From: Eubacteriaceae bacterium
Lineage (GTDB): Bacteria > Bacillota > Clostridia > Eubacteriales > Eubacteriaceae
Assembly (NCBI GenBank): GCA_030156895.1
Contig: JASGLP010000014.1
Coordinates: forward strand, 1 to 54,173
Direction: 5' to 3'
Length of the DNA stretch: 54,173 bases
Below are positions 36,180 through 47,300 of this stretch, piece by piece. The notes beneath the pieces are model-generated. The model was given only the letters and a program-made list of their open reading frames with translations, did not search any database and was not told the origin of the DNA. Within the stretch, counting starts at the first letter, position 1; each line of letters starts with the position of its first letter. The position numbers and the translations under genes were made by a program.

Positions 36180-36866
36180 ATGAATATTTTAGCAATTGAT
36201 ACCTCGACCATTGTCGCGTCGGTGGCTATCATCAATGAAGATAAATTACTTGGAGAAATGATGATTAATCATCAAAAAAAACATTCTGAGAAATTAATGA
36301 CCGCTATCGATCATCTCCTATCAGACAGCGGTCTTGATCTTTCAAATATTGATGTTTTTGGGGTCGTTGAGGGACCAGGTTCATTTACTGGCTTAAGAAT
36401 TGGCATGGCCACCGCCAAAGGTTTTGCGCAAGGACTTAATAAACCATTAATTGGTGTTTCAACACTTGCAAGTCTAGCCAATAATGTACCAACAAGCAGC
36501 GGTTATATTTGTCCAATCTTAGATGCTCAAAGAAATCAGGTTTATACTGGCATCTATTATTTTGATGCTTCTAAACTAAAAAACAAATTAACTGATACTG
36601 CGCTGGAAATAGAAGATTTGATCGAAGAAATTTCTAAACTTGACGGAAATATCTACTGTTTAGGCGATGGCTTACCACGTTTTTATGAACAAATAGAAAA
36701 AAGCTGTTCCAACACCATAAAAGTACCAAATCACGTCAATATGAATCGTGCTTCTTCAGCCGCAGAACTTGTTCTTCATAAAGCACTTACAGGTGACTTT
36801 ATGGACTACAAACAACTTGAACCTGTTTATTTGAGACCTTCATACGCCGAGGAAAAAAAATGTTGA
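36180..36866 (+). CDS. tsaB: tRNA t6A37 modification protein TsaB
   Basis: The 228-residue ASKHA-fold protein starts NILAIDTSTIVASVAI and has GPGSFTGLRIG. It partners TsaD and TsaE in making t6A37 on ANN-decoding tRNAs. The RBS AAAGGAA is near. It overlaps rimI by 7 bp, and tsaD lies two genes on, the usual clustering; tsaE is not adjacent. Confidence 0.92.
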   Translation: MNILAIDTSTIVASVAIINEDKLLGEMMINHQKKHSEKLMTAIDHLLSDSGLDLSNIDVFGVVEGPGSFTGLRIGMATAKGFAQGLNKPLIGVSTLASLANNVPTSSGYICPILDAQRNQVYTGIYYFDASKLKNKLTDTALEIEDLIEEISKLDGNIYCLGDGLPRFYEQIEKSCSNTIKVPNHVNMNRASSAAELVLHKALTGDFMDYKQLEPVYLRPSYAEEKKC

Positions 36867-37300
36867 TCAGAAAAATGAATGCTTCAGATATTGAAGCTGT
36901 TTTTAAAATTGATCAGGATTGTTTTAATCATAACTGGACCCTTGATTCATACCAAAATGAAATAAATAATCTTCTTGCTACCTATGTGGTTGCCGAGAAT
37001 GACGCCACTGTGATTGGATTTGGAGGATACTGGCGGGTGATCGATGAAGCTCAGATCACTAATATTGGTATTTTAAAGCCTTTTCGTCATGCTGGAATTG
37101 GTGAAATGATTCTAAATAAGCTATGTTCCTTAGCCGTTCTCGAGGGTTGCGACCGAATGACCCTGGAAGTCAGAGAAGACAATTTACCGGCGATCGCATT
37201 TTATAAAAAACATCGCTTTGTCCAGGAAGGCATCCGACGTCATTATTATGGGCAGGATCAGCACGGCTTAATCATGTGGAGGTACAATCTTGAAAACTAA
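36860..37300 (+). CDS. rimI: ribosomal protein S18-alanine N-acetyltransferase RimI
   Basis: The 146-residue GNAT protein has the acetyl-CoA loop area LKPFRHAGIGEMIL and LEVREDNLPAIAFYKKHRF, typical of RimI between tsaB and tsaD. GAGG lies 8 bp before the ATG. Overlaps: 7 bp with tsaB and 11 bp with the next gene. Confidence 0.9.
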   Translation: MLIRKMNASDIEAVFKIDQDCFNHNWTLDSYQNEINNLLATYVVAENDATVIGFGGYWRVIDEAQITNIGILKPFRHAGIGEMILNKLCSLAVLEGCDRMTLEVREDNLPAIAFYKKHRFVQEGIRRHYYGQDQHGLIMWRYNLEN

Positions 37301-38009
37301 AAAATACCTGGCAGCACTGATACTGGCGATATCCTTGCCATTTTTTATTTTTGTTTCAATCATTGAGATGTCAGTGTCTGACAAACATTTTTTTATGGAC
37401 CAGATGGCAAAAAACGATGTCATTGAAAACACGGGAATCTATCCGCCAGACGTTGATTTGGTTATTTCTGAAATAATTGCTTATTTAAATGATGATCGTG
37501 AAGATTTTGATATCCTTGCGCGAATTGCTTCACCAGAGGAAAAAAATGTTTCAGAATATAGTCATGTATTTAATGATGACGAAATAACACACATGATAGA
37601 TGTAAAAAACCTTTATCAGAATGTCCTATTTATACGTGATTTTTCAATTATTCTGATTTTGATAAGTTTTCTATATTTGATGAGGTTTGATCAGAAACTA
37701 ATTATTTACAGTTTATTTGGTGGATCAGTCTTTTACATTCTTTTTCTGGGTCTGATCGGTATTTTTTTTGCATTTGATTTTCAAAGCAGTTTTATTAAGT
37801 TTCATCAACTATTTTTTACAAACGAATTATGGGTTATGGATCCAGCCACTGATTTACTGATCAGTATTGTCCCCGAACCTTTTTTTGTTGCCTTAATACA
37901 GAGAATAATCATAAATATCAGCGCCTTTCTTGCTGGTATGGTTTGCATAACTGGAATTGTATTGTTTAAAATTAGAATTAGAGGTAAAAATGAAAATACT
38001 CAGCATTGA
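37290..38009 (+). CDS. TIGR01906 family integral membrane protein
   Basis: The 239-residue protein has one N-terminal membrane segment, an outside loop with [16 protein letters not shown], and three further segments at about residues 115-135, 145-165 and 210-230. The HMxDVK motif and layout match the TIGR01906/DUF1461 membrane proteins, whose function is unknown. TTG start with GGAGG 7 bp upstream. The gene overlaps rimI by 11 bp and tsaD by 20 bp, so it is translationally coupled to the t6A genes. Confidence 0.75.
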   Translation: MKTKKYLAALILAISLPFFIFVSIIEMSVSDKHFFMDQMAKNDVIENTGIYPPDVDLVISEIIAYLNDDREDFDILARIASPEEKNVSEYSHVFNDDEITHMIDVKNLYQNVLFIRDFSIILILISFLYLMRFDQKLIIYSLFGGSVFYILFLGLIGIFFAFDFQSSFIKFHQLFFTNELWVMDPATDLLISIVPEPFFVALIQRIIINISAFLAGMVCITGIVLFKIRIRGKNENTQH

Positions 38010-39003
38010 AACATCTTGTGATGAAACATCGGCAGCAATAGTTGAAAATGGTCGTAAGATCCTATCAAACAGAATCTATTCACAAATTGACATTCATCAG
38101 AAATATGGGGGTGTTGTCCCCGAAATTGCTTCCCGCAATCATGTTAAAAAACTGCCATATATTATTGATGAGGCATTGGCAGAAAGTGGATTAAGCTTAA
38201 AGGAAATGGATGCTATTGCTGTTACCAATGGTCCAGGTTTAATCGGCGCACTGCTGATTGGTCTCTCTACCGCAAAAGCAATGGCATACAGCTTAAAGAT
38301 TCCCTTGATTGGTGTTCATCATATTGAAGGCCATATTGCTGCAAATTTTTTAGAATATCCGGAACTTGAACCGCCATTCTTGACCCTTGTTGTTTCAGGT
38401 GGACATTCCCATCTCGTCATGGTAAGGGATTATCAGACTTTTGAAGTTCTGGGTAAAACCAGAGATGATGCGGCTGGCGAAGCTTTTGACAAGGTTTCCA
38501 GAGTTTTGGGACTTGGCTATCCTGGTGGGCCGGCAATTGACCTTGCTGCTCAGGAAGGGAATGCTGATGCCATCGCCTTTCCACGGGTTATGCTTGAAAA
38601 AAATTCACTGGATTTTAGTTTTAGTGGTCTAAAATCAGCCGTCTTAAATTATTTGAATCATTGTAAAATGAAAGATATAAATTACTCAATTAATGATGTT
38701 GCAGCAAGCTTCCAGCTCGCTGTTGTAGAAGTCTTGGTCGAAAAAGCAATGATTGCAGCAAAAAATGTCGGTGTCGAAAAAATCGCATTGGCAGGAGGCG
38801 TTTCATGCAATTCCTTACTACGGCAAAAAATGGCTACTGCTGCATTAAAGCACGGTTATGAACTTTATTTTCCAAAACCAATTCTTTGTACTGATAATGC
38901 TGCCATGATCGGATCAATGGCTTATTATAATTATTTAAATGGTGCTGTCAGTGATTTGAATCTCAATGGAATTCCCGGTTTAAAAATCGGATCAAGAAAT
39001 TAA
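37990..39003 (+). CDS. tsaD: tRNA N6-adenosine threonylcarbamoyltransferase
   Basis: The 337-residue ASKHA enzyme transfers threonylcarbamoyl to A37 of tRNA. Motifs: [16 protein letters not shown], metal-binding [39 protein letters not shown] and [12 protein letters not shown] chose the ATG at 37990, with AGAGG 5 bp upstream, since the longer frame from 37957 adds no family sequence. It is the last gene of the cluster. No clear terminator is seen before the groES promoter. Confidence 0.95.
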   Translation: MKILSIETSCDETSAAIVENGRKILSNRIYSQIDIHQKYGGVVPEIASRNHVKKLPYIIDEALAESGLSLKEMDAIAVTNGPGLIGALLIGLSTAKAMAYSLKIPLIGVHHIEGHIAANFLEYPELEPPFLTLVVSGGHSHLVMVRDYQTFEVLGKTRDDAAGEAFDKVSRVLGLGYPGGPAIDLAAQEGNADAIAFPRVMLEKNSLDFSFSGLKSAVLNYLNHCKMKDINYSINDVAASFQLAVVEVLVEKAMIAAKNVGVEKIALAGGVSCNSLLRQKMATAALKHGYELYFPKPILCTDNAAMIGSMAYYNYLNGAVSDLNLNGIPGLKIGSRN

Positions 39004-39107
39004 AATTTTAAATCAGATTAACGAATTATTTAAATTGCCTGACATTGTCAATAATCTTTAAAACAATCTTAAAAAACCATCACTTTAGGAAAAAGCTGAA
39101 AAATGAC

Positions 39108-39136
39108 TTGCAATCATTTTACAAATCAGATAAAAT
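39108..39136 (+). promoter_or_regulatory. groESL promoter
   Basis: TTGCAA (39108-39113), a 17-bp spacer and TAAAAT (39131-39136), immediately followed by CIRCE. Confidence 0.75.
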
Positions 39137-39140
39137 ACTA

Positions 39141-39167
39141 TTAGCACTCAGGGATAATGAGTGCTAA
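39141..39167. promoter_or_regulatory. CIRCE element (HrcA operator)
   Basis: TTAGCACTC, nine bases, GAGTGCTAA: an exact match to the CIRCE consensus, located over the expected start of transcription. HrcA binding here represses groESL until heat or protein stress titrates GroEL. Confidence 0.97.
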
Positions 39168-39218
39168 TAAAATACAAAGAAGGTATTCGATACCTGAAAT
39201 ATTTTTATGGAGGAAGAA

Positions 39219-39503
39219 ATGAGTTTAAAACCATTAGGTGACAAAGTAGTCGTTAAGGTAAAAGCTGAAGAAGTTAAAACATCAAGCGGGATTGTATTGC
39301 CTGGATCGGCACAGGAAAAGCCACAACAGGGAATTGTAATCGCTGTAGGATCTGGAGAAATTGTTGACGGAAAAAAAGTTCCACTTGACGTTAAAGTCAA
39401 TGACGAAATTATTTATTCCAAATACTCAGGTAATGAAGTGAAAATTGGTAACGAAGAATTTCTAATTATTCGTCAAGCCGATATTTTAGCAATCGTAGAA
39501 TAA
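39219..39503 (+). CDS. groES: co-chaperonin GroES
   Basis: The 94-residue protein starts SLKPLGDKVVVKV and has the mobile-loop region EEVKTSSGIVLPGSAQEKP. It caps the GroEL ring. TGGAGG lies 7 bp before the ATG at 39219; an ATG at 39207 overlaps that site and was not chosen. groEL follows 21 bp later. Confidence 0.96.
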   Translation: MSLKPLGDKVVVKVKAEEVKTSSGIVLPGSAQEKPQQGIVIAVGSGEIVDGKKVPLDVKVNDEIIYSKYSGNEVKIGNEEFLIIRQADILAIVE

Positions 39504-41153
<1,650 letters not shown>

Positions 41154-41161
41154 TATAAAAG

Positions 41162-41214
41162 AACCATAAGGCACTAGTGTCATTAACCTATGACACGGCC
41201 TTATGGTTTTTTTT
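41162..41214. terminator. terminator of groESL
   Basis: AACCATAAGGC pairs with GCCTTATGGTT, with an inner GTGTCAT/ATGACAC stem, and runs into eight T residues. The A/T layout also suits the convergent minus-strand gene. Confidence 0.88.
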
Positions 41215-41233
41215 ATTGTTTCTAAATTTTTTT

Positions 41234-41470
41234 CTAATTCACTTCATAGGGAATTCCAGCAAAAAGTTCTTCCATCTCCGGTGGTTCCAGTTCGGACATT
41301 TTTACAATCAGTGCATTGATCAGATTAATAATCGCCTGGGCATCTACAGAGCCATCATCCGCTGGTTTTGCAGCAAAAAGTGCCATCAGCATGGTATTTC
41401 TGGTAGTGCTTTTTACACCTTTAAAAACACTGTTTAAAACATTTTTTTCATCATTTGTTAATTCTATCAT
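41234..41470 (-). CDS. small protein of unknown function (78 aa)
   Basis: The ATG at 41470 has GGAGG 6 bp upstream; a longer start at 41482 overlaps that site. The product is helical, with LTNDEKNVLNSVFKGV, a hydrophobic middle (TMLMALFAA) and an acidic end. I recognise no domain. It follows the ABC-F gene by 14 bp and is probably co-transcribed with it. Confidence 0.65.
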   Translation of the reverse strand: MIELTNDEKNVLNSVFKGVKSTTRNTMLMALFAAKPADDGSVDAQAIINLINALIVKMSELEPPEMEELFAGIPYEVN

Positions 41471-41484
41471 TTTTCCCTCCATAT

Positions 41485-43419
41485 TTATGATTCAAGAGAT
41501 TCTAAATGCAATAATGCATTTTCCCATTCATCTGTCATTTTTTCCAATTCTTTTTTCTTCAACTCATATGCTTGGCTTGTCTCTGTTACTAATTGCTGAT
41601 CATCGTAAAAGGATGGCTTGCACATCTGAGCCTCAATCGATTTAATTTCATTTTCGAGTTTTATCAGATTTTCTTCTATTGAACGAATATTTTTCTTGAG
41701 CTGACGAATTTTTGTTTCTGCTTCTTTTTGTTTGCGTCGGTCATTTTTAATTTGGGTTTTTGTCGGGGAGCTTAAATGCTCCTGCTCCTGCAAAGCTAAT
41801 CTTTCGGCCGCTGATGTCTGATGTCTTAAATAATCATCATAATTGCCCAGGAAGACTTCGATTCCCTTATCTGAAAATAGATATATTTTATTTGCAATTC
41901 GATTAATAAAATACCGATCATGGGAAATAAACAGTAGGGTTCCATCATATTGGGTTAAAGCATTCTCCAGGATTTCCTTTGTATCCATATCAATATGATT
42001 TGTCGGCTCATCCATCAACAAAAAATTAGCTTGAGAAATCATCAATCGGGCCAGTAAAAGCCTCGCTTTTTCACCGCCGGATAGGGTATTGACAGTCTTA
42101 AAAACATCTTCCCCCTGAAAGAGGAAGGCCGCAAGAATATTACGGATTTCGCCTTCTGTGAGTTTTGAATCGACATCCCAGATTGTTTCCAGTAAATTAT
42201 CGTTTTGAAAAGCAGTTAGGCTATCATGTTCCTGATCAAAATAATCGCAAAAGACTTTATGGCCAAATTGAATTAAACCAGAATCAGCAGGTATCTGCTT
42301 TAATAAGATCTTAAGCAAAGTCGTTTTGCCAATGCCATTCGGCCCAATAATCCCAATTTTATCGCCTGATTGAATTTCAAAATCGATATTTTCAAATAAA
42401 AGTTTTTGATTAAAAGATTTTTTTAGCTGTTCAACACGTAATACATCATTGCCGCTCTTAATTCGTGGTTTGAAATTGAAATGACTGACTTTAGTTGTTT
42501 CAACTTTTTCAAGTAATTCGATCTTTTGCAGCGCTTTTTCTCTGCTGGCGGCTCTCTTTGAACTTTTTATGGAATTATATTGTCTGAAACGATCAATGAT
42601 GGCCTGCTGCTGCTTAACTTCTTTCATCTGCTGAGTATACTGATGATCCATTTCAATCAGGAGCTGCTTTTTTTTAAGTGCATAGCTGGTGTAATTTCCC
42701 TCAAAAACATTGATTGTCTTTCGATTGACTTCAAGAATTTTATGACAAACTTTATCCAGAAAATATCGATCATGGGAAATAATGATAAATGTCCCTCTAT
42801 AAGTGTTTAAATATTGTTCCAGCCACTGCAATGTTTCAATGTCCAAATAGTTTGTCGGTTCGTCAAGCAATAATAGTTCAGGTTCCATCAGCAGCATTTT
42901 CCCAAGACAAGCGCGGGTTTTTTGACCGCCACTCAATTGTGAAAAAGGCTTCTTCAGATCATCAGCAGAAAAATTCAGACCATTGGCTACCCCGCGAATA
43001 CGACTTGGATATTCATAGCCATTTACTTCTGTAAAGGCATCCTGAAGCTCGCCAAATTCTTTGATCAAGAGCTCCTGATTCTCTTCACTGGCGGATGCGA
43101 TTTTTTCACCTAATTCCGTGATTTTACACTCCATTTCCTGTAAAGACTCAAATACAGAATAAAAGACTTCATTTAAAGTCTGATTTTCAATGACTTCAGG
43201 TTCTTGCGCCAGATAGCCAATGTTAAGTTGTTTTTTTTTGAAAATATTTCCCGAATCAGGTATTAGATTTTCTGTAAGCAGCTTTAAAAAAGTTGACTTA
43301 CCTGTCCCATTTTGACCAACCAACCCAATTTGTTCGTTCTCGTTGATGGTTAAATTGACACGATTAAAAATTTCTGTGATGCCGTAACTAAAATGCAAAT
43401 TCTCAATATTTAAGATCAT
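41485..43419 (-). CDS. ABC-F family ribosome-associated ATPase
   Basis: The 644-residue protein has two ATPase domains in one chain and no membrane part. Walker A motifs are GQNGTGKST and GPNGIGKTT; signatures LSGGQKTR and LSGGEKAR; the interdomain linker is rich in Lys and Gln. The C-terminal ~90 residues form a coiled coil, as in Bacillus YdiF and E. coli Uup. ABC-F proteins bind the ribosomal E site to aid stalled translation; some give antibiotic resistance, but the short linker argues for the housekeeping type. The ATG at 43419 has AGGTG upstream. It is divergent from rex. Confidence 0.88.
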   Translation of the reverse strand: MILNIENLHFSYGITEIFNRVNLTINENEQIGLVGQNGTGKSTFLKLLTENLIPDSGNIFKKKQLNIGYLAQEPEVIENQTLNEVFYSVFESLQEMECKITELGEKIASASEENQELLIKEFGELQDAFTEVNGYEYPSRIRGVANGLNFSADDLKKPFSQLSGGQKTRACLGKMLLMEPELLLLDEPTNYLDIETLQWLEQYLNTYRGTFIIISHDRYFLDKVCHKILEVNRKTINVFEGNYTSYALKKKQLLIEMDHQYTQQMKEVKQQQAIIDRFRQYNSIKSSKRAASREKALQKIELLEKVETTKVSHFNFKPRIKSGNDVLRVEQLKKSFNQKLLFENIDFEIQSGDKIGIIGPNGIGKTTLLKILLKQIPADSGLIQFGHKVFCDYFDQEHDSLTAFQNDNLLETIWDVDSKLTEGEIRNILAAFLFQGEDVFKTVNTLSGGEKARLLLARLMISQANFLLMDEPTNHIDMDTKEILENALTQYDGTLLFISHDRYFINRIANKIYLFSDKGIEVFLGNYDDYLRHQTSAAERLALQEQEHLSSPTKTQIKNDRRKQKEAETKIRQLKKNIRSIEENLIKLENEIKSIEAQMCKPSFYDDQQLVTETSQAYELKKKELEKMTDEWENALLHLESLES

Positions 43420-43495
43420 AAATTCACCTGATTTCAAAATTATTTATGCTGACGACTCTATTTTATCAAAATTTATCAAAAAATGAAATCAATAT

Positions 43496-43524
43496 TTGAC
43501 GTTAATTCCCTGGATTGATATAAT
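43496..43524 (+). promoter_or_regulatory. rex promoter
   Basis: TTGACG (43496-43501), a 17-bp spacer and TATAAT (43519-43524) lie 36 bp before the rex ATG. I see no clear Rex dyad next to it. Confidence 0.75.
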
Positions 43525-43559
43525 GGATTAGCTATATATATGAAAGGGGAAGTTAACTT

Positions 43560-44231
43560 ATGCATCGCTTCTCAAAAAAAGTATCAATGACTGTTGTAAA
43601 ACGGCTACCAAAATACTATCAATATTTAACCGATTTACAGCTAAATGATATTGAAAAAATCTCATCTCGTGAACTTGCCAGCCTGATGGGACTGACTGCG
43701 TCACAAATCCGCCAGGATTTAAATTCATTTGGTGGTTATGGTCAACAGGGTTATGGTTACAATGTCTCTGAACTTCGAAATGCCATTAAGGATATTCTGG
43801 GATTAGACTACGAATACAGCTGTATTATAATTGGTGCCGGTAATATGGGACATGCCATCGCAAATTATGAACGCTTCCGCCGCGAGGGTATTATTTTAAA
43901 AGGTGTGTTCGATGTTGATCCGCTTCGAATTGGCACCGTTGTTGGCAGCGTTGTTGTTAAACACATGGACGAACTAGAGGAATTTGTTTCACAAAATGAA
44001 ATTGATGTCTGTATTCTATGTGTGCCAAGAGAAGTTGGCCAGCAAATTGCTAACCAGGTGACCAGTTTCGGTATCCAGGGAATACTGAATTTCAGTCCAA
44101 TGGATCTTGAAGTTCCCAAGGGAGTAGAAGTTGAAAATGTAAATATTACTGATAGTTTATTTACTTTAACCTACCGATTAAAGGATTATAAAATATCCAC
44201 AGAAGACAATCCTGAAACATCGGACGATTAA
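43560..44231 (+). CDS. rex: redox-sensing transcriptional repressor Rex
   Basis: The 223-residue protein has an N-terminal winged helix (VVKRLPKYYQYL, MGLTASQIRQDLNSFGGYGQQGYGY) and a Rossmann domain (IIGAGNMGHAIANY) that reads the NADH/NAD+ ratio. A high NADH level releases it from DNA, derepressing fermentation and hydrogen genes. AAAGGGGAAG lies upstream. It is followed by its own terminator. Confidence 0.94.
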   Translation: MHRFSKKVSMTVVKRLPKYYQYLTDLQLNDIEKISSRELASLMGLTASQIRQDLNSFGGYGQQGYGYNVSELRNAIKDILGLDYEYSCIIIGAGNMGHAIANYERFRREGIILKGVFDVDPLRIGTVVGSVVVKHMDELEEFVSQNEIDVCILCVPREVGQQIANQVTSFGIQGILNFSPMDLEVPKGVEVENVNITDSLFTLTYRLKDYKISTEDNPETSDD

Positions 44232-44233
44232 AA

Positions 44234-44258
44234 AAAAGAACCGTTAAGGTTCTTTTTA
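44234..44258. terminator. bidirectional terminator between rex and the XRE gene
   Basis: AAAAGAACC pairs with GGTTCTTTT around GTTAA, with A residues before and T residues after. Confidence 0.85.
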
Positions 44259-44263
44259 TCGTT

Positions 44264-44647
44264 TCAGGCTTTATTATTGGTACTTTTAAAACTGATAAAA
44301 TCCAAGACTTCCTGCTTATAAGTTTCTGGAAATGAAAAATAAGATGAGAAGGCATCTTTTTCTTCATCAGAAAAAATGTAAGTTTCCAGAAATTCTTGAC
44401 ATGTAGGGGGCTGAGGATTACCAGGTAAAAGTTTTGGCTGATCCGTTCGACAAAGCAGGTAATCAACAGATACTTCAAAATAATCTGCTATTTTTACTAA
44501 CAAAAGGTTTTCAGGTAAATTCTTATCTTTTTCGTACTTCGAGATAGAACTTTTGTTGAGATAAAAAAGATTTGCAAAATTTTCCTGGGTTAACCGTTTT
44601 GAAATTCGCAAGGCCTTTAATCGTCCGCCAAAAGTGTTATTTTCCAT
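44264..44647 (-). CDS. XRE family DNA-binding protein
   Basis: The 127-residue protein has an N-terminal helix-turn-helix of Cro/C1 type (about residues 8-62: LKALRISKRLTQENFANLF, SSISKYEKDKNLP, ADYFEVSVDYLL) and a short C-terminal region of unknown role. It has its own promoter at 44715-44688. Its targets are unknown; the site has no phage genes nearby. Confidence 0.88.
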   Translation of the reverse strand: MENNTFGGRLKALRISKRLTQENFANLFYLNKSSISKYEKDKNLPENLLLVKIADYFEVSVDYLLCRTDQPKLLPGNPQPPTCQEFLETYIFSDEEKDAFSSYFSFPETYKQEVLDFISFKSTNNKA

Positions 44648-44687
44648 GACTAATCACCTTCTTTAACTCTAAAATAAATTGTAATTC

Positions 44688-44715
44688 AGTATAACATTTA
44701 TAATTATTTTGTCAA
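44688..44715 (-). promoter_or_regulatory. promoter of the XRE gene
   Basis: On the minus strand TTGACA (44715-44710), a 16-bp spacer and TATACT (44693-44688) precede the ATG by about 40 bp. Confidence 0.65.
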
Positions 44716-44748
44716 GACTATGTTGAGATAAAATAATAAATCTATCAG

Positions 44749-45555
44749 CTAAGGTGCAATGAAATTAACTCGAATTAACTGTAACTGATTCAGACAATCC
44801 AAATATTTTTTTTCTGTTTCGTTAAGATTTTCTGTGCTAAAGATACTATTGAGGCTCTGGTTTTCAAGGGTTGTATCAGTATATGAGCGAAATAATGCTG
44901 TGTAATCAATGGTCTGATTTAAACTCTCTGATTGCGATCTCGTTTCGCCTGTATCTGAATTTAATTCATCATAATTTAGGCTTGTTAACGTATCACCCGA
45001 AAAAGTTGCTGTCATTACGCCCTGAAAATGATCCGCATCTGCCTGACTATTGATGATATAGGTAATCGTGGTATCCAGTGTGACAAGCTCGTAGTTTCCA
45101 CTAAGGGATTGATTGATCGCTGACTGCGCCAGCAAAATAAAGATTCTACTGGTTTGAGTTGCTCCGGAAATAGCACTAACCTTTGAAGATCGCTGGTTTA
45201 ACAGCAGATCACTATATAATTTAAAATATAAAGAATCCAGATTTAAAGGTGCTATTTTATCCCAGCTTGTCTCTGGACCTTCAAGTTGAAGTCGGTTCTG
45301 GCCGTTTAGATTAATTTCCTGAAAGTCAACGACAGTAATGATTCCATTTCGGATTGAAAGAGTTAATACTTGACCATAACCCCTTTCGTCATAATGGCTG
45401 GTAGCCGCCCGATATTCTCCATCCTGTAAATCAGATGATTCACTGACGAGTATTTCACCTGTTTCAGGATCATTAATAATGTCATTTTCCTGACACGCTG
45501 TAAAAAGGAAGAGGCTGCTGAGTATCAGTATGAATAAAGCTCTTTTAGTCTTCAC
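44749..45555 (-). CDS. lipoprotein with FMN-binding-domain-like repeats
   Basis: The 268-residue protein has a lipoprotein signal (RALFILILSSLFLFTAC) with the lipobox Cys near residue 21. The mature part begins DLQDGEYRAATSHYDERGYG and has SGATQTS, which resembles the (S/D)GATxTS site where FMN is linked covalently in NqrC/RnfG-type and PplA-type domains. A second, more diverged half (MTATFSGDTLTSLNYDEL) lacks the flavin site. It is therefore probably an outer-face flavoprotein of extracellular electron transfer or redox sensing. I chose the GTG at 45555, as AAGGAG lies 6 bp upstream. It follows the pyrophosphatase gene by 10 bp. Confidence 0.65.
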   Translation of the reverse strand: MKTKRALFILILSSLFLFTACQENDIINDPETGEILVSESSDLQDGEYRAATSHYDERGYGQVLTLSIRNGIITVVDFQEINLNGQNRLQLEGPETSWDKIAPLNLDSLYFKLYSDLLLNQRSSKVSAISGATQTSRIFILLAQSAINQSLSGNYELVTLDTTITYIINSQADADHFQGVMTATFSGDTLTSLNYDELNSDTGETRSQSESLNQTIDYTALFRSYTDTTLENQSLNSIFSTENLNETEKKYLDCLNQLQLIRVNFIAP

Positions 45556-45565
45556 AAAATTCTCC

Positions 45566-47182
45566 TTATAAGGCTGATGCATTCATCAAGGGCGGGACAA
45601 TCTGTTTTTTTCGGGAATAGACACCATTTAAAAACTTACTGTTCTCATTTGGCGAAAACTCAAAAGCAATTTGCGCCAATTTTTGTTCATTACCGGCAAT
45701 TATCAGCTCAGTGCCACCTAGAATAATATCTGTTACCATTAATAGGCAAAGGTTCAAGTCCTCTCGACTACACACTTCATTCATTTCTTCTAGAACCGCA
45801 TCTAACTTTTTATAAATGCCTCTAAAATCGCCTGTATTGATCTGTGAAATAGCAATTTTATAAGATCCCATTGTAAAGAGCTTCTGATCGGTTGATAAAA
45901 TTTCACCTGCGCTCATGGTATCCAAATTGCTTCCAGCGATTAACATTTTCTTGCCGTAATCATTGATATCTAAATTCAGTTGGGCTGCCAACTGGTAAGC
46001 CGCCTCCTGATCCTCGGTCGTAGAGGTAGGGGAATTGAAAAGAAGTGTATCTGATATGATTGCACTTAACATTAAACCTGCTATTTTATCAGGGATGGTT
46101 ACTTCATTTTCCTGATAAATTTTATAGACAATTGTACTGGTACATCCAAGCGGTTCGATTCGAAGATAGAGTGGCGTGGCAGTTTGTATATCTGCGATCC
46201 GGTGATGATCAATCACTTCAATAATTTCTGCTTCATTGATGCCAAGAATTGACTGACTTCTTTCATTATGATCAACTAAGATGACTTTTTTTCGGTTAAA
46301 GTCAACCAGATGGCTTTTAGCAATAACGGCAACAACTTGACCGTCTTCATTTGCCACTGGAAATCGTTCATGTTCAGATGTCAGCATATTCTTTTTCACA
46401 TCATCGATTGTTTCATAGGTCATAAAATACTCTAACTGATGCTTTTGATAATAGTTTTTAATCGGTATTCCCTGGGATAACAAACGAATGACTTCAAAGG
46501 GACCTAAATCGACAACGAAAATAACGCCACCGGGATAATCGGGGATGGAAATGCCTTGCTCCGTTTTTGAACAAATAATGATTCCCGCCTTAGTCCTAAG
46601 CGCTCTTTCAAGATATTCTTCTGTCCCAACTGTAATTAAAATATCATCCTGATTTAGCAGCTGATTCTGATTGATTTCGGTAATTGTATAAACACAGCCT
46701 GTCACTATTGAATCAGGAAGTTTACCAATTACTCTGGCCTTTAGTAATTTGACTAGATTATCAAAGGGGGTTTTGTTATCTCTCAATACTGTTTTAGAAA
46801 AAGCACTGGTAAAAGTATGGATGATATCTGACAGTGAAATGATACCTAGCAGCTTTTTTTGCTCATCTACAACCGGAACAGATCGACCAGGCTGATCTAA
46901 AATCTCAGTCACTGCTTCAGAAATTGAAGCATTCTCGGCAACCATTGAAAAATCGCTTAAAATCAGATCTGAAACCTGTGGTTTGACATCATTAAGAAGA
47001 TCCGGTGCCTTAACATCAAAATAGTCCAAAACATATTGCGTTTCTTTATTGACTGGCCCCAAACGGGCGGGATGAACATTTGTAAAACCTAAACAGTTTT
47101 TCAAATGAGCATAAGCAATTGCAGAACAAAGCGAATCCGTATCCGGATTTCGGTGACCAAATACATATACTTTTTGAGTCAT
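45566..47182 (-). CDS. ppaC: manganese-dependent inorganic pyrophosphatase with CBS and DRTGG domains
   Basis: The 538-residue family II pyrophosphatase has GHRNPDTDSLCSAIAYA at the start, then two CBS motifs and a DRTGG domain inserted at about residues 65-300. Its DHNE, DHH and the C-terminal SRKKQIVPPL follow, as in CBS-PPases of Clostridia, where AMP inhibits and ATP/diadenosine polyphosphates activate. Family II without the insert is about 310 residues. The ATG at 47182 has AGGAGG upstream. The lipoprotein gene follows 10 bp downstream. Confidence 0.92.
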   Translation of the reverse strand: MTQKVYVFGHRNPDTDSLCSAIAYAHLKNCLGFTNVHPARLGPVNKETQYVLDYFDVKAPDLLNDVKPQVSDLILSDFSMVAENASISEAVTEILDQPGRSVPVVDEQKKLLGIISLSDIIHTFTSAFSKTVLRDNKTPFDNLVKLLKARVIGKLPDSIVTGCVYTITEINQNQLLNQDDILITVGTEEYLERALRTKAGIIICSKTEQGISIPDYPGGVIFVVDLGPFEVIRLLSQGIPIKNYYQKHQLEYFMTYETIDDVKKNMLTSEHERFPVANEDGQVVAVIAKSHLVDFNRKKVILVDHNERSQSILGINEAEIIEVIDHHRIADIQTATPLYLRIEPLGCTSTIVYKIYQENEVTIPDKIAGLMLSAIISDTLLFNSPTSTTEDQEAAYQLAAQLNLDINDYGKKMLIAGSNLDTMSAGEILSTDQKLFTMGSYKIAISQINTGDFRGIYKKLDAVLEEMNEVCSREDLNLCLLMVTDIILGGTELIIAGNEQKLAQIAFEFSPNENSKFLNGVYSRKKQIVPPLMNASAL

Positions 47183-47300
47183 CACAACCTCCTGAGTTTT
47201 GAACTATGATAATTATATCAAAAATTGATTAAAAAATCTGTATGAATAAGACTTTTTCGTTGTATAATAAAGCTAGCTTAATATGAAAAGAGGTAGTCTC

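Noticed and set aside
46150..46175. tRNA T-loop-like GGTTCGATTC
   Set aside because: It lies within the ppaC coding sequence with no cloverleaf around it. No tRNA or rRNA gene was seen in the window.
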